Notes: a model not told the origin generated them from the sequence alone. Shown: positions 37,816 to 47,535, numbered from the stretch's first letter. The stretch is 64,000 nt of DNA from AP-15 sp963846635 (GCA_963846635.1 CAWJXM010000007.1:1-64000); one strand, 5' to 3'. Made by a program: numbers and translations.

Positions 37816-39024
37816 TTATTGCGTAGCGGCGGCGATCGCGGCGGGTCTCGCTTGCGCCGGGCTCAGCTCGCGCAATCGCGGCAGAACCTCTTTGGCGAAC
37901 AAGGTGATATTCGCGACCGTGTCGGCATGATCGAGAAACCCGCCCTGACCGAACATCAGCAGATTGCCAAAGCCGCCGACGCTGTCGTGCAGCGCCTTGA
38001 TCTGGTTGTAGACGTCGTCCGGCGAGCCGGCGAAACAGGTGCCGCTCTCGATCAACTGCTCGATCGATGCAGTGATCTGATCGACCGGATTGCCATGCCG
38101 ATCGCGCACAAAGCCGCCGCGCTTCCCGCCGGCCTTGAGCATCGCGATGTTCGCGGCAAGCGAGTTATAACCCGGCGGGTTGGTAAAGGGCTCAGCCACG
38201 ACCGGCGAGGTGCGGACATAGTCGGCGGCGAGATTGGCGCGGCGTAATCCCTCTTCGCGCGTCTCCCCGACGCCAACCACGCCGGCATAGGCGAACCGGT
38301 CGGCACCGGCGGTCCAGCCGAGTTCCTGCGCGCGCTGACGATAAGCCTCGAACATCGGTCCAGCGGCCGAAATCGACAATAACGTGCCGACGACGTGTCC
38401 GCGCTCGGCCGCCATCCGCCCGGTCTCGACGCTCAAGCCGGTCATCCACACCGGAGGGGTCGGCTGCTGCAATGGCCGCGGCCAGATGTTGACGTTGCGG
38501 TAATGGAAGAATTCCCCTTCCCAGTTGAACGGTCCATCGGACGTCGACATCGCCTTGAGGATCAGATCGTGCGCCTCCCAATAGCGGCGCATCAGATTCG
38601 CCGGGTTGCTGTTGGCCGGCGCGATTTCATAAGGAGCACCCTTGACGAGCCCCATCTCCAGCCGGCCGCCCGACAACACGTCGAGCCACGCCATCTCCTC
38701 GGCGACGCGCACCGGGTCCGGCCGGTTCGCGATCGGCGTGCCGAGCGAGAGGAGCCGCGACCGCTTGGTCTCGCGGGCGATGACTGCCAACGCCATCGGC
38801 ACCGAGATCGTCAGACAGGTCGAGGTGCTGTGGTGCTCGTTGACCATGATGTCGAGCCCGACCTCGTCGCACAGCGCGAACTCGTCGAGATAGCGGTTCA
38901 GCAAGCGATGGCCGATTTGCGGGTCGTAATTGCGGTTCGGCAATACGACCCGTAGCGAGCCGCGCTTTAGTCCCTCCTCCCATGCCGGGTGATAGGCCAT
39001 TTCCGAAAAGTACCAGACGCGCAT
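37816..39024 (-). CDS. LLM-class flavin-dependent oxidoreductase
   Basis: Bacterial luciferase-like monooxygenase, 402 aa. N-terminal RVWYFSEMAYHPAWEEG, then VNEHHSTSTCLTISVPMALA (typical EHH motif), SLGTPIANRPDPVRVAEEMAWLDVLSGGRLEMGLVKG, C-terminal GSPDDVYNQIKAL. It uses FMNH2/F420H2-type reduced flavin; substrate unknown. Operon with the hydrolase. It is divergent from selD. Confidence 0.87.
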   Translation of the reverse strand: MRVWYFSEMAYHPAWEEGLKRGSLRVVLPNRNYDPQIGHRLLNRYLDEFALCDEVGLDIMVNEHHSTSTCLTISVPMALAVIARETKRSRLLSLGTPIANRPDPVRVAEEMAWLDVLSGGRLEMGLVKGAPYEIAPANSNPANLMRRYWEAHDLILKAMSTSDGPFNWEGEFFHYRNVNIWPRPLQQPTPPVWMTGLSVETGRMAAERGHVVGTLLSISAAGPMFEAYRQRAQELGWTAGADRFAYAGVVGVGETREEGLRRANLAADYVRTSPVVAEPFTNPPGYNSLAANIAMLKAGGKRGGFVRDRHGNPVDQITASIEQLIESGTCFAGSPDDVYNQIKALHDSVGGFGNLLMFGQGGFLDHADTVANITLFAKEVLPRLRELSPAQARPAAIAAATQ

Positions 39025-39236
39025 GGCGGTGCTCCCTACTCGGTCGGCTCAGATTACGCAATATTTCGAGTCCGGGTAAGCATCGTAAGGGATCGGCCCG
39101 GCTCCGCGATTGGTCCCGACCATGCCCCCGCTGCGCCGAATGTAGACTCCAACAGAAACGGCGCCGGCCATCGCGCTTCGCGACGCTCGCCCGCCTGAGG
39201 CTCGTCTTCGGCGCGGTCCTGCGGCATAAAGGGGCG

Positions 39237-41459
39237 ATGCAGCAGCCGGTCGCAATCGCCCAGGACCTCGTGCTCGTTGGTGGCGGCCATGCCCATGTGC
39301 ATGTGCTGAAAAGCTTCGGCATGCGGCCGATGCGGGGGGTGCGCCTCACCTTGATCGCCCGCGATGTCGAGACCCCGTATTCCGGCATGCTGCCGGGCTG
39401 GGTCGCCGGCCACTACGATTTCGACGAATGCCATATCGATCTCGGACGCATGGCCCGCTTTGCCGGCGCGCGGCTGATCCGCGACGAGGCGATTGGCATC
39501 GACCGCAGCCACCGTGTCGTATCCTGCCGCGCCCACCCGCCGATCCGGTGGGATTTTTTGTCGCTCGATATCGGCTCGGCACCGCGCGCCAACGACGTTC
39601 CGGGCGCGGCTGAGCACGCGATTTCGGTCAAGCCGATCGCCCAGTTCGCAGCACGCTGGGAAGCGCTGTTGGCGCGCGCTCGCAGCATGGCGCGGCTGCG
39701 GCTCGCAGTGATCGGCGGTGGCGCCGGGGGCGTCGAGCTGGCCTTGTCGGCGCAGTACCGGCTTGAGCAGCTGTGCGGGAGCGCGATCGAGGTCACGCTC
39801 GTCACCCGCGATGCGCTGCTGCCCTCGCACAACACTCGCGTCCGCAACCTTTTCGAGCACATCTTCGCCGAGCGCAGTATCACGATCGTCAACCATAGTC
39901 CCGTCGTCCAGGTCGACAACGGGGTGTTGGTCTGCGCCAACGGGCGCCGGATCCCGTTCGACGAGGCGTTGTGGGTCACCGAGGCCGCGGCGGCGCCATG
40001 GCTCGCCAATACCGGATTGGCGTTGACCGATGCCGGTTTTGTCGCGATCGACGAGACCCTGCGCTCGCCAACCGATCCGCGCATCTTCGCGGCCGGCGAT
40101 ATCGCGACGATGCTTGCCCATCCGCGCGAAAAAGCCGGTGTCTATGCCGTGCGGCAGGGTCCGCCGCTCGCCGCCAATCTCCGCCGTGCACTCGTCGGCG
40201 AGCCACTGCGCCGGGCGATCCCGCAACGGCGCGGGCTGGCGCTGATCGGCACCGGCGACAAGCACGCGGTCGCCTCGCGCGGACCATTCGCCGCGCACGG
40301 CACTTATCTATGGCAGCTCAAGGACTGGATCGACCGGCGCTGGATGCGGCGCTATCGCGAATTGCCGCAAATGCAGCCCGAGTCCGGCGAGGAGCCGATG
40401 CGCTGCGGCGGCTGCGCCGCCAAGGTGCCGGCCGCGGTGCTCGGCCGGGTCATTGAACGGTTGCGGCCGGCTGGCAACGAGGCGGTTGCGATCGGGCTCG
40501 ACAGCCCCGACGATGCGGCGCTGATCACATTCCCGGGCGCCCCGCCATTGCTGCAGACCGTCGACTTCTTTCGCGCAATGGTCAGCGATCCGTATCTGTT
40601 CGGCCAGATCGCCGCCAATCACGCTCTGAACGATATCTACGCAATGGGTGCGCTCCCGGACACGGCCCTCGCGATCGCCACCTTGCCGCCGGCGCGCCCA
40701 GAGATCGTCGAGCACGATCTTTATCACATGTTAAAAGGCGCCCTCGACGTGCTTGATGGGGCAGGTGCCGTACTCGTCGGCGGACACAGCGCCGAGGGCG
40801 CCGAGTTGGCGCTCGGCTTTGCCGTGACCGGACGCGCGCCCTCCGGTGCGGGCTTGCTGCGCAAATCGGGGCTGCGGACCGGCGACCACCTGATCTTGAC
40901 CAAACCGCTTGGTACCGGGGTCATTTTGGCGGCCGAGGCGCGCGCGCTGGCGCCGGCCAAAGCGGTGGAGGATGCGATCGCCGCAATGCTGCAGCCTTCG
41001 GCAGCGGCGGCGGAGTGCCTTGCCGCCCACCGCGCGACTGCCTGTACCGATGTGACCGGCTTCGGATTGCTCGGGCATCTGATGGAAATGTTGCGCGCGT
41101 CAGAAATGGACGCGGCACTCGACCCGGAGACGATACCGGTGCTCAACGGCGCGCTGGCGCTGACAGCACAAGGGATCACCAGTTCGTTGTATGCCGATAA
41201 TCTCGCTTCCCTCGCAGGGCTTGATGATAGCGTGCAATCCCACCCCCTAGCTCCGCTGTTGATCGACCCGCAGACCGCCGGTGGCTTGCTCGCCGGCCTG
41301 CCGGCCGAGCGCGCCCGGCGCTGCCTCGCCGAATTGCGCAATCGCGGCTATCGCGCCGCCTTGATCGGTCGTGTTGAGCGCCGCGCCGGAGCCCGGCCGC
41401 AGGTGCGCATGGCGGCAGGCGCGGCAGCAGCGCAGCCCGAGCCGGTCTTCGCCTCGTGA
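39237..41459 (+). CDS. selD: FAD-dependent NADH dehydrogenase-like / selenide, water dikinase fusion
   Basis: 740 residues from ATG 39237 (SD AAAGGGG), two domains. Residues about 1-385 form a pyridine nucleotide-disulfide oxidoreductase-like FAD domain (DLVLVGGGHAHVHVLKSFG, AVIGGGAGGVELALSAQYRLEQL, IFAAGDIATML). Residues about 388-740 form SelD: CGGCAAKVP (Cys, not Sec, in the active-site loop), QTVDFFRAMVSDPYLFGQIAANHALNDIYAMGA, GGHSAEGAELALGFAV, TDVTGFGLLGHL. SelD makes selenophosphate; the fusion partner may reduce a selenium donor. Stop overlaps selA (GTGA). Confidence 0.92.
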   Translation: MQQPVAIAQDLVLVGGGHAHVHVLKSFGMRPMRGVRLTLIARDVETPYSGMLPGWVAGHYDFDECHIDLGRMARFAGARLIRDEAIGIDRSHRVVSCRAHPPIRWDFLSLDIGSAPRANDVPGAAEHAISVKPIAQFAARWEALLARARSMARLRLAVIGGGAGGVELALSAQYRLEQLCGSAIEVTLVTRDALLPSHNTRVRNLFEHIFAERSITIVNHSPVVQVDNGVLVCANGRRIPFDEALWVTEAAAAPWLANTGLALTDAGFVAIDETLRSPTDPRIFAAGDIATMLAHPREKAGVYAVRQGPPLAANLRRALVGEPLRRAIPQRRGLALIGTGDKHAVASRGPFAAHGTYLWQLKDWIDRRWMRRYRELPQMQPESGEEPMRCGGCAAKVPAAVLGRVIERLRPAGNEAVAIGLDSPDDAALITFPGAPPLLQTVDFFRAMVSDPYLFGQIAANHALNDIYAMGALPDTALAIATLPPARPEIVEHDLYHMLKGALDVLDGAGAVLVGGHSAEGAELALGFAVTGRAPSGAGLLRKSGLRTGDHLILTKPLGTGVILAAEARALAPAKAVEDAIAAMLQPSAAAAECLAAHRATACTDVTGFGLLGHLMEMLRASEMDAALDPETIPVLNGALALTAQGITSSLYADNLASLAGLDDSVQSHPLAPLLIDPQTAGGLLAGLPAERARRCLAELRNRGYRAALIGRVERRAGARPQVRMAAGAAAAQPEPVFAS

Positions 41460-42856
41460 CCGTAGCACCACGCGAGGGCCGGGCCGCGCTGCCGTCAGTT
41501 GACGCAATATTGCGCTCGGCAGGGGGTGTGGAGCTGATCGCAAAATATGGCCGAACTCTGGTGCTCGATACTGTCAGGGCCGCTTTGGCGACGCGGCGTA
41601 AATCCGGTGAAGCTGGGTCGGTCGACACATTGATCGCCGAAGCTGCCGTTGCGCTCGAAAAGTTGATGCAGCCCTCGCAGCGTCGAGTGTTCAACCTGAC
41701 AGGCACTGTGCTGCATACCAATCTCGGCCGCGCGCCATTACCGGAAGAGGCGATTGAGGCAGCCGCGGCCGCGATGCGCGCGCCCTCCTCTCTCGAATAC
41801 GATCTTGCCACCGGCCGGCGTGGCGAGCGCGACGATCACATTTCTGGCTGGTTGGCCAGACTGACCGGAGCGCCGGCCGCCCTCGCCGTCAACAACAACG
41901 CCGGCGCTCTGGTGCTGGCGCTGAATACGCTCGCCGATGGCCGCGAAACCATCGTATCGCGTGGCGAACTGATTGAAATCGGCGGCTCGTTCCGCCTGCC
42001 CGACATCATGGCGCGCGCCGGAACCCGTCTGCGCGAAGTCGGCACCACCAACCGCACCCACTTAGCCGATTTCGCCGCAGCGATCGGCCCCGAAACCGGG
42101 CTGATCCTAAAGGCGCACACCAGCAATTACGCGATCGAGGGTTTTACCGCCGCGGTACCGGCGGCGAAGCTCACCACCCTCGCCCGCGAGCATGGCATTC
42201 CGTTTGTCGAAGATCTCGGCAGCGGCTCACTCGTCGATCTCGAAGTCTGGGGCCTGCCGCATGAGCCGACCGTCGCCGAGGCCTTGGTGCAGGGCGCCGA
42301 CCTCGTCACCTTTAGCGGCGACAAATTGTTGGGCGGGCCGCAGGCGGGACTGGTCGTCGGTCGCGCCGACCTCGTCGCGCGCCTCGCCAAGAACCCGCTC
42401 AAGCGCGCGCTGCGGCTCGACAAGATCCGGCTCGCGGCCCTCGAAGCGGTCCTACGGCTCTATGCCGACCCCGATCGCCTCGCTAAGCGTCTGCCGACCT
42501 TGCGGCTCCTCGCCCGTCCTCAGTCTGAAATCGCCGCCCTCGCCGAGCGCTTGCTGCCTGCCGTGCAGCGAGCTCTCGCCGGCATCGCCGAAGCCGGGAT
42601 CGCCGAGACCCGCAGCCAAATCGGCAGCGGCGCCCTGCCGGTGTCATTGTTGCCGAGTGCCGCACTCGTCTTACGCCCGGTCGTTGCCAGCAAATCCGGC
42701 GCTGCCGTGGAGGCGTTGGCGAGCACCTTACGCCATTTGCCGATCCCGGTAATCGGGAGGATTGAGGCCGGCAACCTGGTGCTCGATCTGCGCTGCCTCG
42801 AAGACGAGGCCGGGTTCCTCGGTCAACTCGACGAAGTTAGCGCGGGCCTCGCATGA
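41456..42856 (+). CDS. selA: L-seryl-tRNA(Sec) selenium transferase
   Basis: 466-residue PLP enzyme converting Ser-tRNA(Sec) to Sec-tRNA(Sec) with selenophosphate. Blocks: NLTGTVLHTNLGRAPLPEEA (about 80), VNNNAGALVLALNTLADGRE, SRGELIEIGGSFRLPDIM, REVGTTNRTHLADF, DLGSGSLVDLE, and the PLP lysine in FSGDKLLGGPQAGLVVG (about 286). Starts at GTG 41456 overlapping the selD stop; stop overlaps the selB start (ATGA). Intact. Confidence 0.93.
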   Translation: MTVAPREGRAALPSVDAILRSAGGVELIAKYGRTLVLDTVRAALATRRKSGEAGSVDTLIAEAAVALEKLMQPSQRRVFNLTGTVLHTNLGRAPLPEEAIEAAAAAMRAPSSLEYDLATGRRGERDDHISGWLARLTGAPAALAVNNNAGALVLALNTLADGRETIVSRGELIEIGGSFRLPDIMARAGTRLREVGTTNRTHLADFAAAIGPETGLILKAHTSNYAIEGFTAAVPAAKLTTLAREHGIPFVEDLGSGSLVDLEVWGLPHEPTVAEALVQGADLVTFSGDKLLGGPQAGLVVGRADLVARLAKNPLKRALRLDKIRLAALEAVLRLYADPDRLAKRLPTLRLLARPQSEIAALAERLLPAVQRALAGIAEAGIAETRSQIGSGALPVSLLPSAALVLRPVVASKSGAAVEALASTLRHLPIPVIGRIEAGNLVLDLRCLEDEAGFLGQLDEVSAGLA

Positions 42857-44788
42857 TGATCCTTGCGACTGCCGGGCATATCGACCACGGCAAAACCTCT
42901 TTGGTCCGGGCGTTGACCGGGGTCGATGCCGACCGGCTGCCGGAAGAAAAAAGACGCGGGCTGACAATCGACCTCGGCTTTGCCTATGCGACTCTGCCCG
43001 ACGGCAGCGAGTTGGGGTTTGTCGACGTTCCCGGGCACGAACGCTTTCTGCCCAATATGCTGGCAGGAAATCTTGTCGATCGACCGGGTATTGCTGGTCG
43101 TCGCTGCCGATGACGGGCCGCGCCCGCAAACGATCGAGCATCTCGACATCCTCGAATTGATCGAAGTCGCCGAGATCACCGGCGTCATCACCAAAATTGA
43201 CCGTGCCGGGCCCGACCGGACCACAGCCGTGATCACCGAGGTTGCGTCCCTGCTCGGGCAAGCCGGCTATCGCGACAGTGCCATCTTCCCGGTGTCGAGC
43301 CAGACCGGTGACGGCATCGCCGCACTGACCCGACACCTGCAGGAAGCGGCGCAGATTGCCGAGCGTGTCCGCGCCGCGACGCCGCCGGCCGGCCTTTTCC
43401 GGATGGCGATCGACCGCGCCTTCGCCTTGCCTGGGATCGGCCAGGTCGTCACCGGCACGGTCAATGCCGGTACGGTTGCGGTCGGCGACAGGCTGATGGT
43501 CAGCCCCCGCGGAGTCCCGGTGCGGGTGCGCGGGCTCCATGCCCAGAACCGCGCGATCGCGACCGCCGCAGCGGGCGAGCGTTGCGCTGTCAACATTGTC
43601 GGTTCGTTCCCCGCGGGCAGCGAGCCGCGGCGCGGCGACTGGCTTTCGGCGCCCGAGCGGCATCTGCCGGCGCGCCGCCTCGATCTGAGGCTGCGCGCCT
43701 CGCGCCATGCCGAGGCGACACTGCGCGACGGGTTGCCGGTGCATCTGCATCTTGGCACCGAAGACGTGGTCGGTCGCGCCGCTGTGCTGAGCGGGCGCAC
43801 GATCGCCGCCGGCGAAACCGGCTTTGTACAGATTGATGTCGAGCAGCCGATCGCGGCTCTTCATGGCGACCGCGTCGTGTTGCGCGATCATGCGGCTCGC
43901 ATAACCTTGGCCGGTGGCCGGGTCGTCGATCCGCAGGCACCGCGCCGCGGGCGCCGATCGCCGGTGCGGCTCGCCATGCTCTCCGCGATGGCCCCGGCCG
44001 AAGCGGGGCTCGCACTGCAGCAGATGCTGGCGGTCGCAGGTGTGGTCGATCTGACGCAATTCGCGCTCCTCCGCAATCTGACCGCGGCCGAATTCGCAGC
44101 GCTGATCGATTGCACCGAGACCGGGTGCATGCGCGTCGGCGGGGAACACGCCGAGGTCGCGATCACCCGCGAGTATCTGGCTGGCCTCGCCGACCGGATC
44201 GCCGCAGCGCTTGCTGCCTGGCACGAAACTCAGCCCGACATGCTCGGGCCGACCCGGGCCGCGCTCTTGGCGCAGTTGCGTGGGCTCGCGCCGGAGCCCG
44301 CCCTCGATGCTGCCCTGACCGCGCTCGCTGCTTCCGGCCGTGCCGTGCGCGATGCCGGCATGTGGCGCCTGGCCGAGCATCGTCCGCGCCTCTCCAATGC
44401 GGACGAAAAACTGTGGGCTCAGATGCGTCCGCTGCTCGCTCACGCAGAATTACGCCCGCCGCGGGTGCGCGAGATCGCCGAACAGCTCGCTCTTGAGCCC
44501 GCGGCGGTCGAGCGCTTCTTGCGTCGCGCCGAGCGTCTGGGCCGGGTCGCCAAGGTCGCCGACAACCGGTTTTTTCTGCCGGAAACCTTGGCTCAGCTCG
44601 CCGCGATCGCCCACGATCTGGCCGTGGCTGCGCCGGAGGGGGCCTTCACCGCAGCGATGTTCAACGACCGCAGCGGTATCGGCCGCAATCTGACGATCCA
44701 GATTCTCGAATATCTTGATAAGATGGGGGTGACCCGCCGCATCGGTGACGCGCGTATCGCGTTGCCGGGTGCGGCTGATTTTGGTTGA
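42853..44788 (+). pseudogene. selB: Selenocysteine-specific elongation factor, frameshifted
   Basis: Special EF-Tu-like factor bringing Sec-tRNA to UGA codons. GTPase motifs: GHIDHGKTSLVRALTG (P-loop), DVPGHERFLPNMLAG (G3), then, in the next frame, TKIDRAGPDRT (G4). C-terminal winged-helix repeats end ...NDRSGIGRNLTIQILEYLDKMGVTRRIGD. The frame breaks at 43070-43080: GGAAATC should be GGAATC (one extra A), which would give ...MLAGILSIDRVLLVV. 645 codons plus one base. If real, this would abolish UGA recoding and leave the selenocysteine pathway without a delivery factor. Confidence 0.85.
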
Positions 44789-44792
44789 TTGG

Positions 44793-44884
44793 GGAAGAGT
44801 ATCGTCCCCGGTGGGGCGCGCGGTCTTCAAAACCGTTGGGGGGCGCGAAGGCGTCTCCGGTAGGTTCAACTCCTGCCTCTTCCG
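44793..44884 (+). tRNA. selC: tRNA-Sec(UCA)
   Basis: An acceptor stem GGAAGAG...CTCTTCC with G discriminator, the anticodon loop CTTCAAA (TCA anticodon) closed by CGGT/ACCG, a long variable arm (TTGGGGGGCGCGAAGGCGTCTCC), and a T-arm with TTCAACT loop. The 92-base length and extended acceptor/T helix are characteristic of tRNA-Sec. No CCA encoded. It lies directly after selB and immediately before an integrase gene. Confidence 0.9.
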
Positions 44885-44886
44885 GT

Positions 44887-44910
44887 CCGCCCGCTTGATG
44901 CTGCGGGCGG
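44887..44910 (+). terminator. Hairpin just after tRNA-Sec
   Basis: CCGCCCGC (44887-44894) pairs with GCGGGCGG (44903-44910) around an 8-base loop, 3 bases after the tRNA end. No T-tract follows, so termination strength is uncertain; it may be displaced 3' sequence from the original locus or the element's end. Confidence 0.5.
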
Positions 44911-45029
44911 ATAGCGACTAAATTCCTTAGATTTCAAAGGGAGTTAATTCGACCGGCCTCTGTACATCTCCGCCAATGGCCGCTCCGCATCTGGCTCGTG
45001 AGTATGGAGCCAGATGCGGAGCGGGAAGT

Positions 45030-46289
45030 GTGGGGCGGAGGGTAATCGGCAAGCTGACGGCGCTCGAGGCGGCATTGCTCGTGAAGAAGGGCGAGCGCAA
45101 GGTGACCGGTGACGGCGGCGGGCTCTATCTGCAGGTGGGGCGCAACCGCGCCTGCTGGGTCTTCCGGTATCGCAGCGGCGGCCGGCTGCGCGAGATGGGG
45201 CTCGGTCCTTTCCATACCGTGGGTCTTGCCGAGGCGCGACGGCGCGCGGCGGCGCAGCGGCTGCTGCGGCTCGACGGCAAAGACCCGATCGAGACACGGC
45301 GCGCGGCGCGCCAGGCCGCCAGGGTCGAGGCGGCAAAGGCGATGACGTTTAAACAGTGCGCCGAGCGCTACATCGCTGCCCACAAGACCGGATGGCGCTC
45401 ACCCAAAAGCCTGAAGGCTTGGGAAGGCACGCTCGCCGCAGATGTCTATCCAATCTTCGGCGCCCTTCCTATCCAGGCAATCGATACGGACCTGGTTATG
45501 AAGGCGGTCGAGCCGATCTGGACGACGAAGCCCGAAACCGCGAGCCGGGTCCGCGGTCGGATCGAAAGCATTCTCGCCTGGGCGGCGGCCCGTGGTTTCC
45601 GCAAGGGCGAGAACCCGGCACTTTGGCGCGGTCATCTCGAAAACTTGCTGCCAAAGAAAACCGACGTCCGGCGCGTCGAGCACCTCGCGGCGCTGCCCTA
45701 TCCCGAAATTGGAGGCTTCATAGCCGAGCTGCGACAGCGGGAGGGTCTTGCCGCGCGTGCGCTCGAATTCGTGATCCTGACCGCGGCGCGCACCGGCGAC
45801 GTGATCGGCGCCAGGTGGGACGAGATCGATCTCGGTTCGGCGCTATGGACGATCCCCGCCGCGCGCACGAAGGGCGGGTGCGAGCATCGCGTGCCGTTGT
45901 CGGAACCGGCGGTGGCGTTGCTGCGCCGGCTTAATGCGACACGGGACGGCGATTTCGTCTTTCCCGGTGGCCGCCGCGGCAAGCCGCTTTCCAGCATGGC
46001 GCTGTTGATGACGCTGCGGCGCATGGGGCGCGGCGGCGAACTGACGTCCCACGGCTTTCGCTCGACCTTCCGCGATTGGGTTGCCGAACGCACGAATTTC
46101 TCGAACGAGCTCGGCGAAATGGCGCTGGCCCATGCGGTCGGCGACAAAGTCGAAGCGGCTTGCCGGCGTGGCGATCTGTTTAACAAGCGCCGGCGGCTGA
46201 TGGATGCCTGGGCCCGATTCTGCACTGCAGCGAGCGCCGGCGGCAGCGTCACGCTCTTACGGCCAGCCGTCGGAGGAGCCGGCCCGTAA
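45030..46289 (+). CDS. P4-type tyrosine integrase with Cys at the catalytic Tyr position
   Basis: Site-specific integrase of the DUF4102/P4 group, 419-437 aa. Arm-binding domain LTALEAALLVKKGERKVTGDGGGLYLQV, core Arg in LTAARTGDVIGARWDE, Lys in ARTKGGCEHRVPLS, HGFRSTFRDW (H-x-x-R), and LAHAVGDKVEAACRRGDLFNKRR. In homologues the residue ten after that His is the nucleophilic Tyr (AY.R.D); here the codon is TGC (Cys), which should inactivate it. GTG 45030 has an upstream GGAGCGGGAA; an earlier ATG at 44976 is possible. Location adjacent to tRNA-Sec fits its integration role. Confidence 0.85.
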   Translation: MGRRVIGKLTALEAALLVKKGERKVTGDGGGLYLQVGRNRACWVFRYRSGGRLREMGLGPFHTVGLAEARRRAAAQRLLRLDGKDPIETRRAARQAARVEAAKAMTFKQCAERYIAAHKTGWRSPKSLKAWEGTLAADVYPIFGALPIQAIDTDLVMKAVEPIWTTKPETASRVRGRIESILAWAAARGFRKGENPALWRGHLENLLPKKTDVRRVEHLAALPYPEIGGFIAELRQREGLAARALEFVILTAARTGDVIGARWDEIDLGSALWTIPAARTKGGCEHRVPLSEPAVALLRRLNATRDGDFVFPGGRRGKPLSSMALLMTLRRMGRGGELTSHGFRSTFRDWVAERTNFSNELGEMALAHAVGDKVEAACRRGDLFNKRRRLMDAWARFCTAASAGGSVTLLRPAVGGAGP

Positions 46290-46374
46290 AGATCCAATCA
46301 CGGCCTGGATAGGGTCGCCACCCGAGACGGCCGGTTTTCCGCCGGGTCGGCGTGCAGCGTTGCGGAGCGTGCCT

Positions 46375-46908
46375 ATGCCCCAAATTATCGAAATCTCGGA
46401 CCTGCCTCCTCGCGAAAGGCCTCTGCATGTGTGGGCGGTCATGTGGTTTCCGCACGACGCGACCCTTCGTCAGCTTTTTTTCGAAGCGGCGCGCAACACT
46501 ATCGTCAGGAATATGCTCGTCCGGACTGAGATGGAGAGCATCTACGATGTTCCAGAGGCATTACCTTTCATTGTCGCAGCGGCGACAGGCAATACCCTTC
46601 AGTCCTTCCTTGCTGAGCATAAAAATTACCTTTATACTCGTGATTTGTTGCGTCCAGCTCTGGCAGGACTAATTCTCTTCTACGTTTTAGCGTGTAGCGC
46701 TGCTCCCGAGACCGGGGAGCCGGCAACATTATCGCATGCCATTGATGTTATTATTTCCGGGGCCGGGAAGCGTAGCTCAATCCCGGGATTAAGTCGGATC
46801 TCCGTTCTTAGACTATGGCGGGAATTTGGGCCGGTCGCTCACCTCAACGCCGTTAAGCTCTTCTACAGCGATTTGTGGATCAGGAGCGGCGATAGCCTGG
46901 GGCGCTGA
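46375..46908 (+). CDS. Hypothetical cargo protein of the tRNA-Sec element, possibly cut short by TGA
   Basis: 177 residues, no recognised domain: PRERPLHVWAVMWFPHD, ATLRQLFFEAARNTIVRN, a hydrophobic ALAGLILFYVLAC segment (about 97-109), and HAIDVIISGAGKRSSIPGLSRISVL. After the TGA (46906-46908) the same frame remains open for 66 more sense codons (FDFWFWPKIFVGVAKLIDHL...) to TGA 47107-47109 and looks coding, so a nonsense mutation (for example TGG to TGA) is likely. Lower GC than the rest of the element. Start ATG 46375 has GCGGAG 7-12 bases upstream. Confidence 0.6.
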   Translation: MPQIIEISDLPPRERPLHVWAVMWFPHDATLRQLFFEAARNTIVRNMLVRTEMESIYDVPEALPFIVAAATGNTLQSFLAEHKNYLYTRDLLRPALAGLILFYVLACSAAPETGEPATLSHAIDVIISGAGKRSSIPGLSRISVLRLWREFGPVAHLNAVKLFYSDLWIRSGDSLGR

Positions 46909-47202
46909 TTCGATTTCTGGTTTTGGCCGAAAATCTTCGTTGGCGTGGCGAAACTCATCGATCACCTCGATCGAGCAGCATGCTTCTCGACCCGGCCGAA
47001 ACCTGGCGTGCTCCAGAAATCAATCGGATTCCGGCCAACCGTCGTGGAATTGCCCAAACCGGCTGAGCTTAAAGCCCTAATCCGAGACTTCGCCGCTGCC
47101 CTTTGCTGAGTTTTTGACTGGTCTCATTCACTTGATACTAGTCGGCCGGACCGCGGCGATCTAACGGTTAATTTCCGTGGTTGACCGCAGGGAACCGCCG
47201 CA

Positions 47203-47535
47203 ATGCCGTCAAACCCGACTATGGGCGCGCCCATGGCGTATTCGATTGCTGACGCCGCCCGGGTCATCAATGCCGGGACCTCGACGGTCTACGAGTGGAT
47301 CGGCGACGGTAAGCTGCCAGTCGTGAAGATTGGGCGGCGGACGCTGATCCTCGAGGAGGATTTGCGCGCCTTTCTGGCGCGGCACCGCGTCGCCGTAGAG
47401 CCGAAACAACCGAGACGGCGATCCCGCCGGCGATCGAGCACCGCGGAAGAAACGCCAACCGGTGCGCCGCCGGCGCGGCCGCGCCGCGGCTCGGAAAGAG
47501 CGGCAGCGCGGTCACCGCCGACAGCATCGGGATAG
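47203..47535 (+). CDS. AlpA/excisionase-like helix-turn-helix protein
   Basis: 110 residues. The MerR/excisionase-type wHTH spans about residues 12-60: AYSIADAARVINAGTSTVYEWIGDGKLPVVKIGRRTLILEEDLRAFLA. An Arg-rich tail follows. Such proteins regulate integrase or act as directionality factor in P4-like and ICE-type elements. Position just inside the element, after the integrase and a cargo gene, supports this. The start is ATG 47203; an ATG eight codons later is an alternative. Confidence 0.78.
   Translation: MPSNPTMGAPMAYSIADAARVINAGTSTVYEWIGDGKLPVVKIGRRTLILEEDLRAFLARHRVAVEPKQPRRRSRRRSSTAEETPTGAPPARPRRGSERAAARSPPTASG

Noticed and set aside
46906..46908. TGA as a selenocysteine codon
   Set aside because: No Cys/Sec redox motif around it, the hairpin is only 9 bp with a mismatch and lacks a convincing SECIS apical loop, and selB is frameshifted. 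Left as a low-weight finding only.
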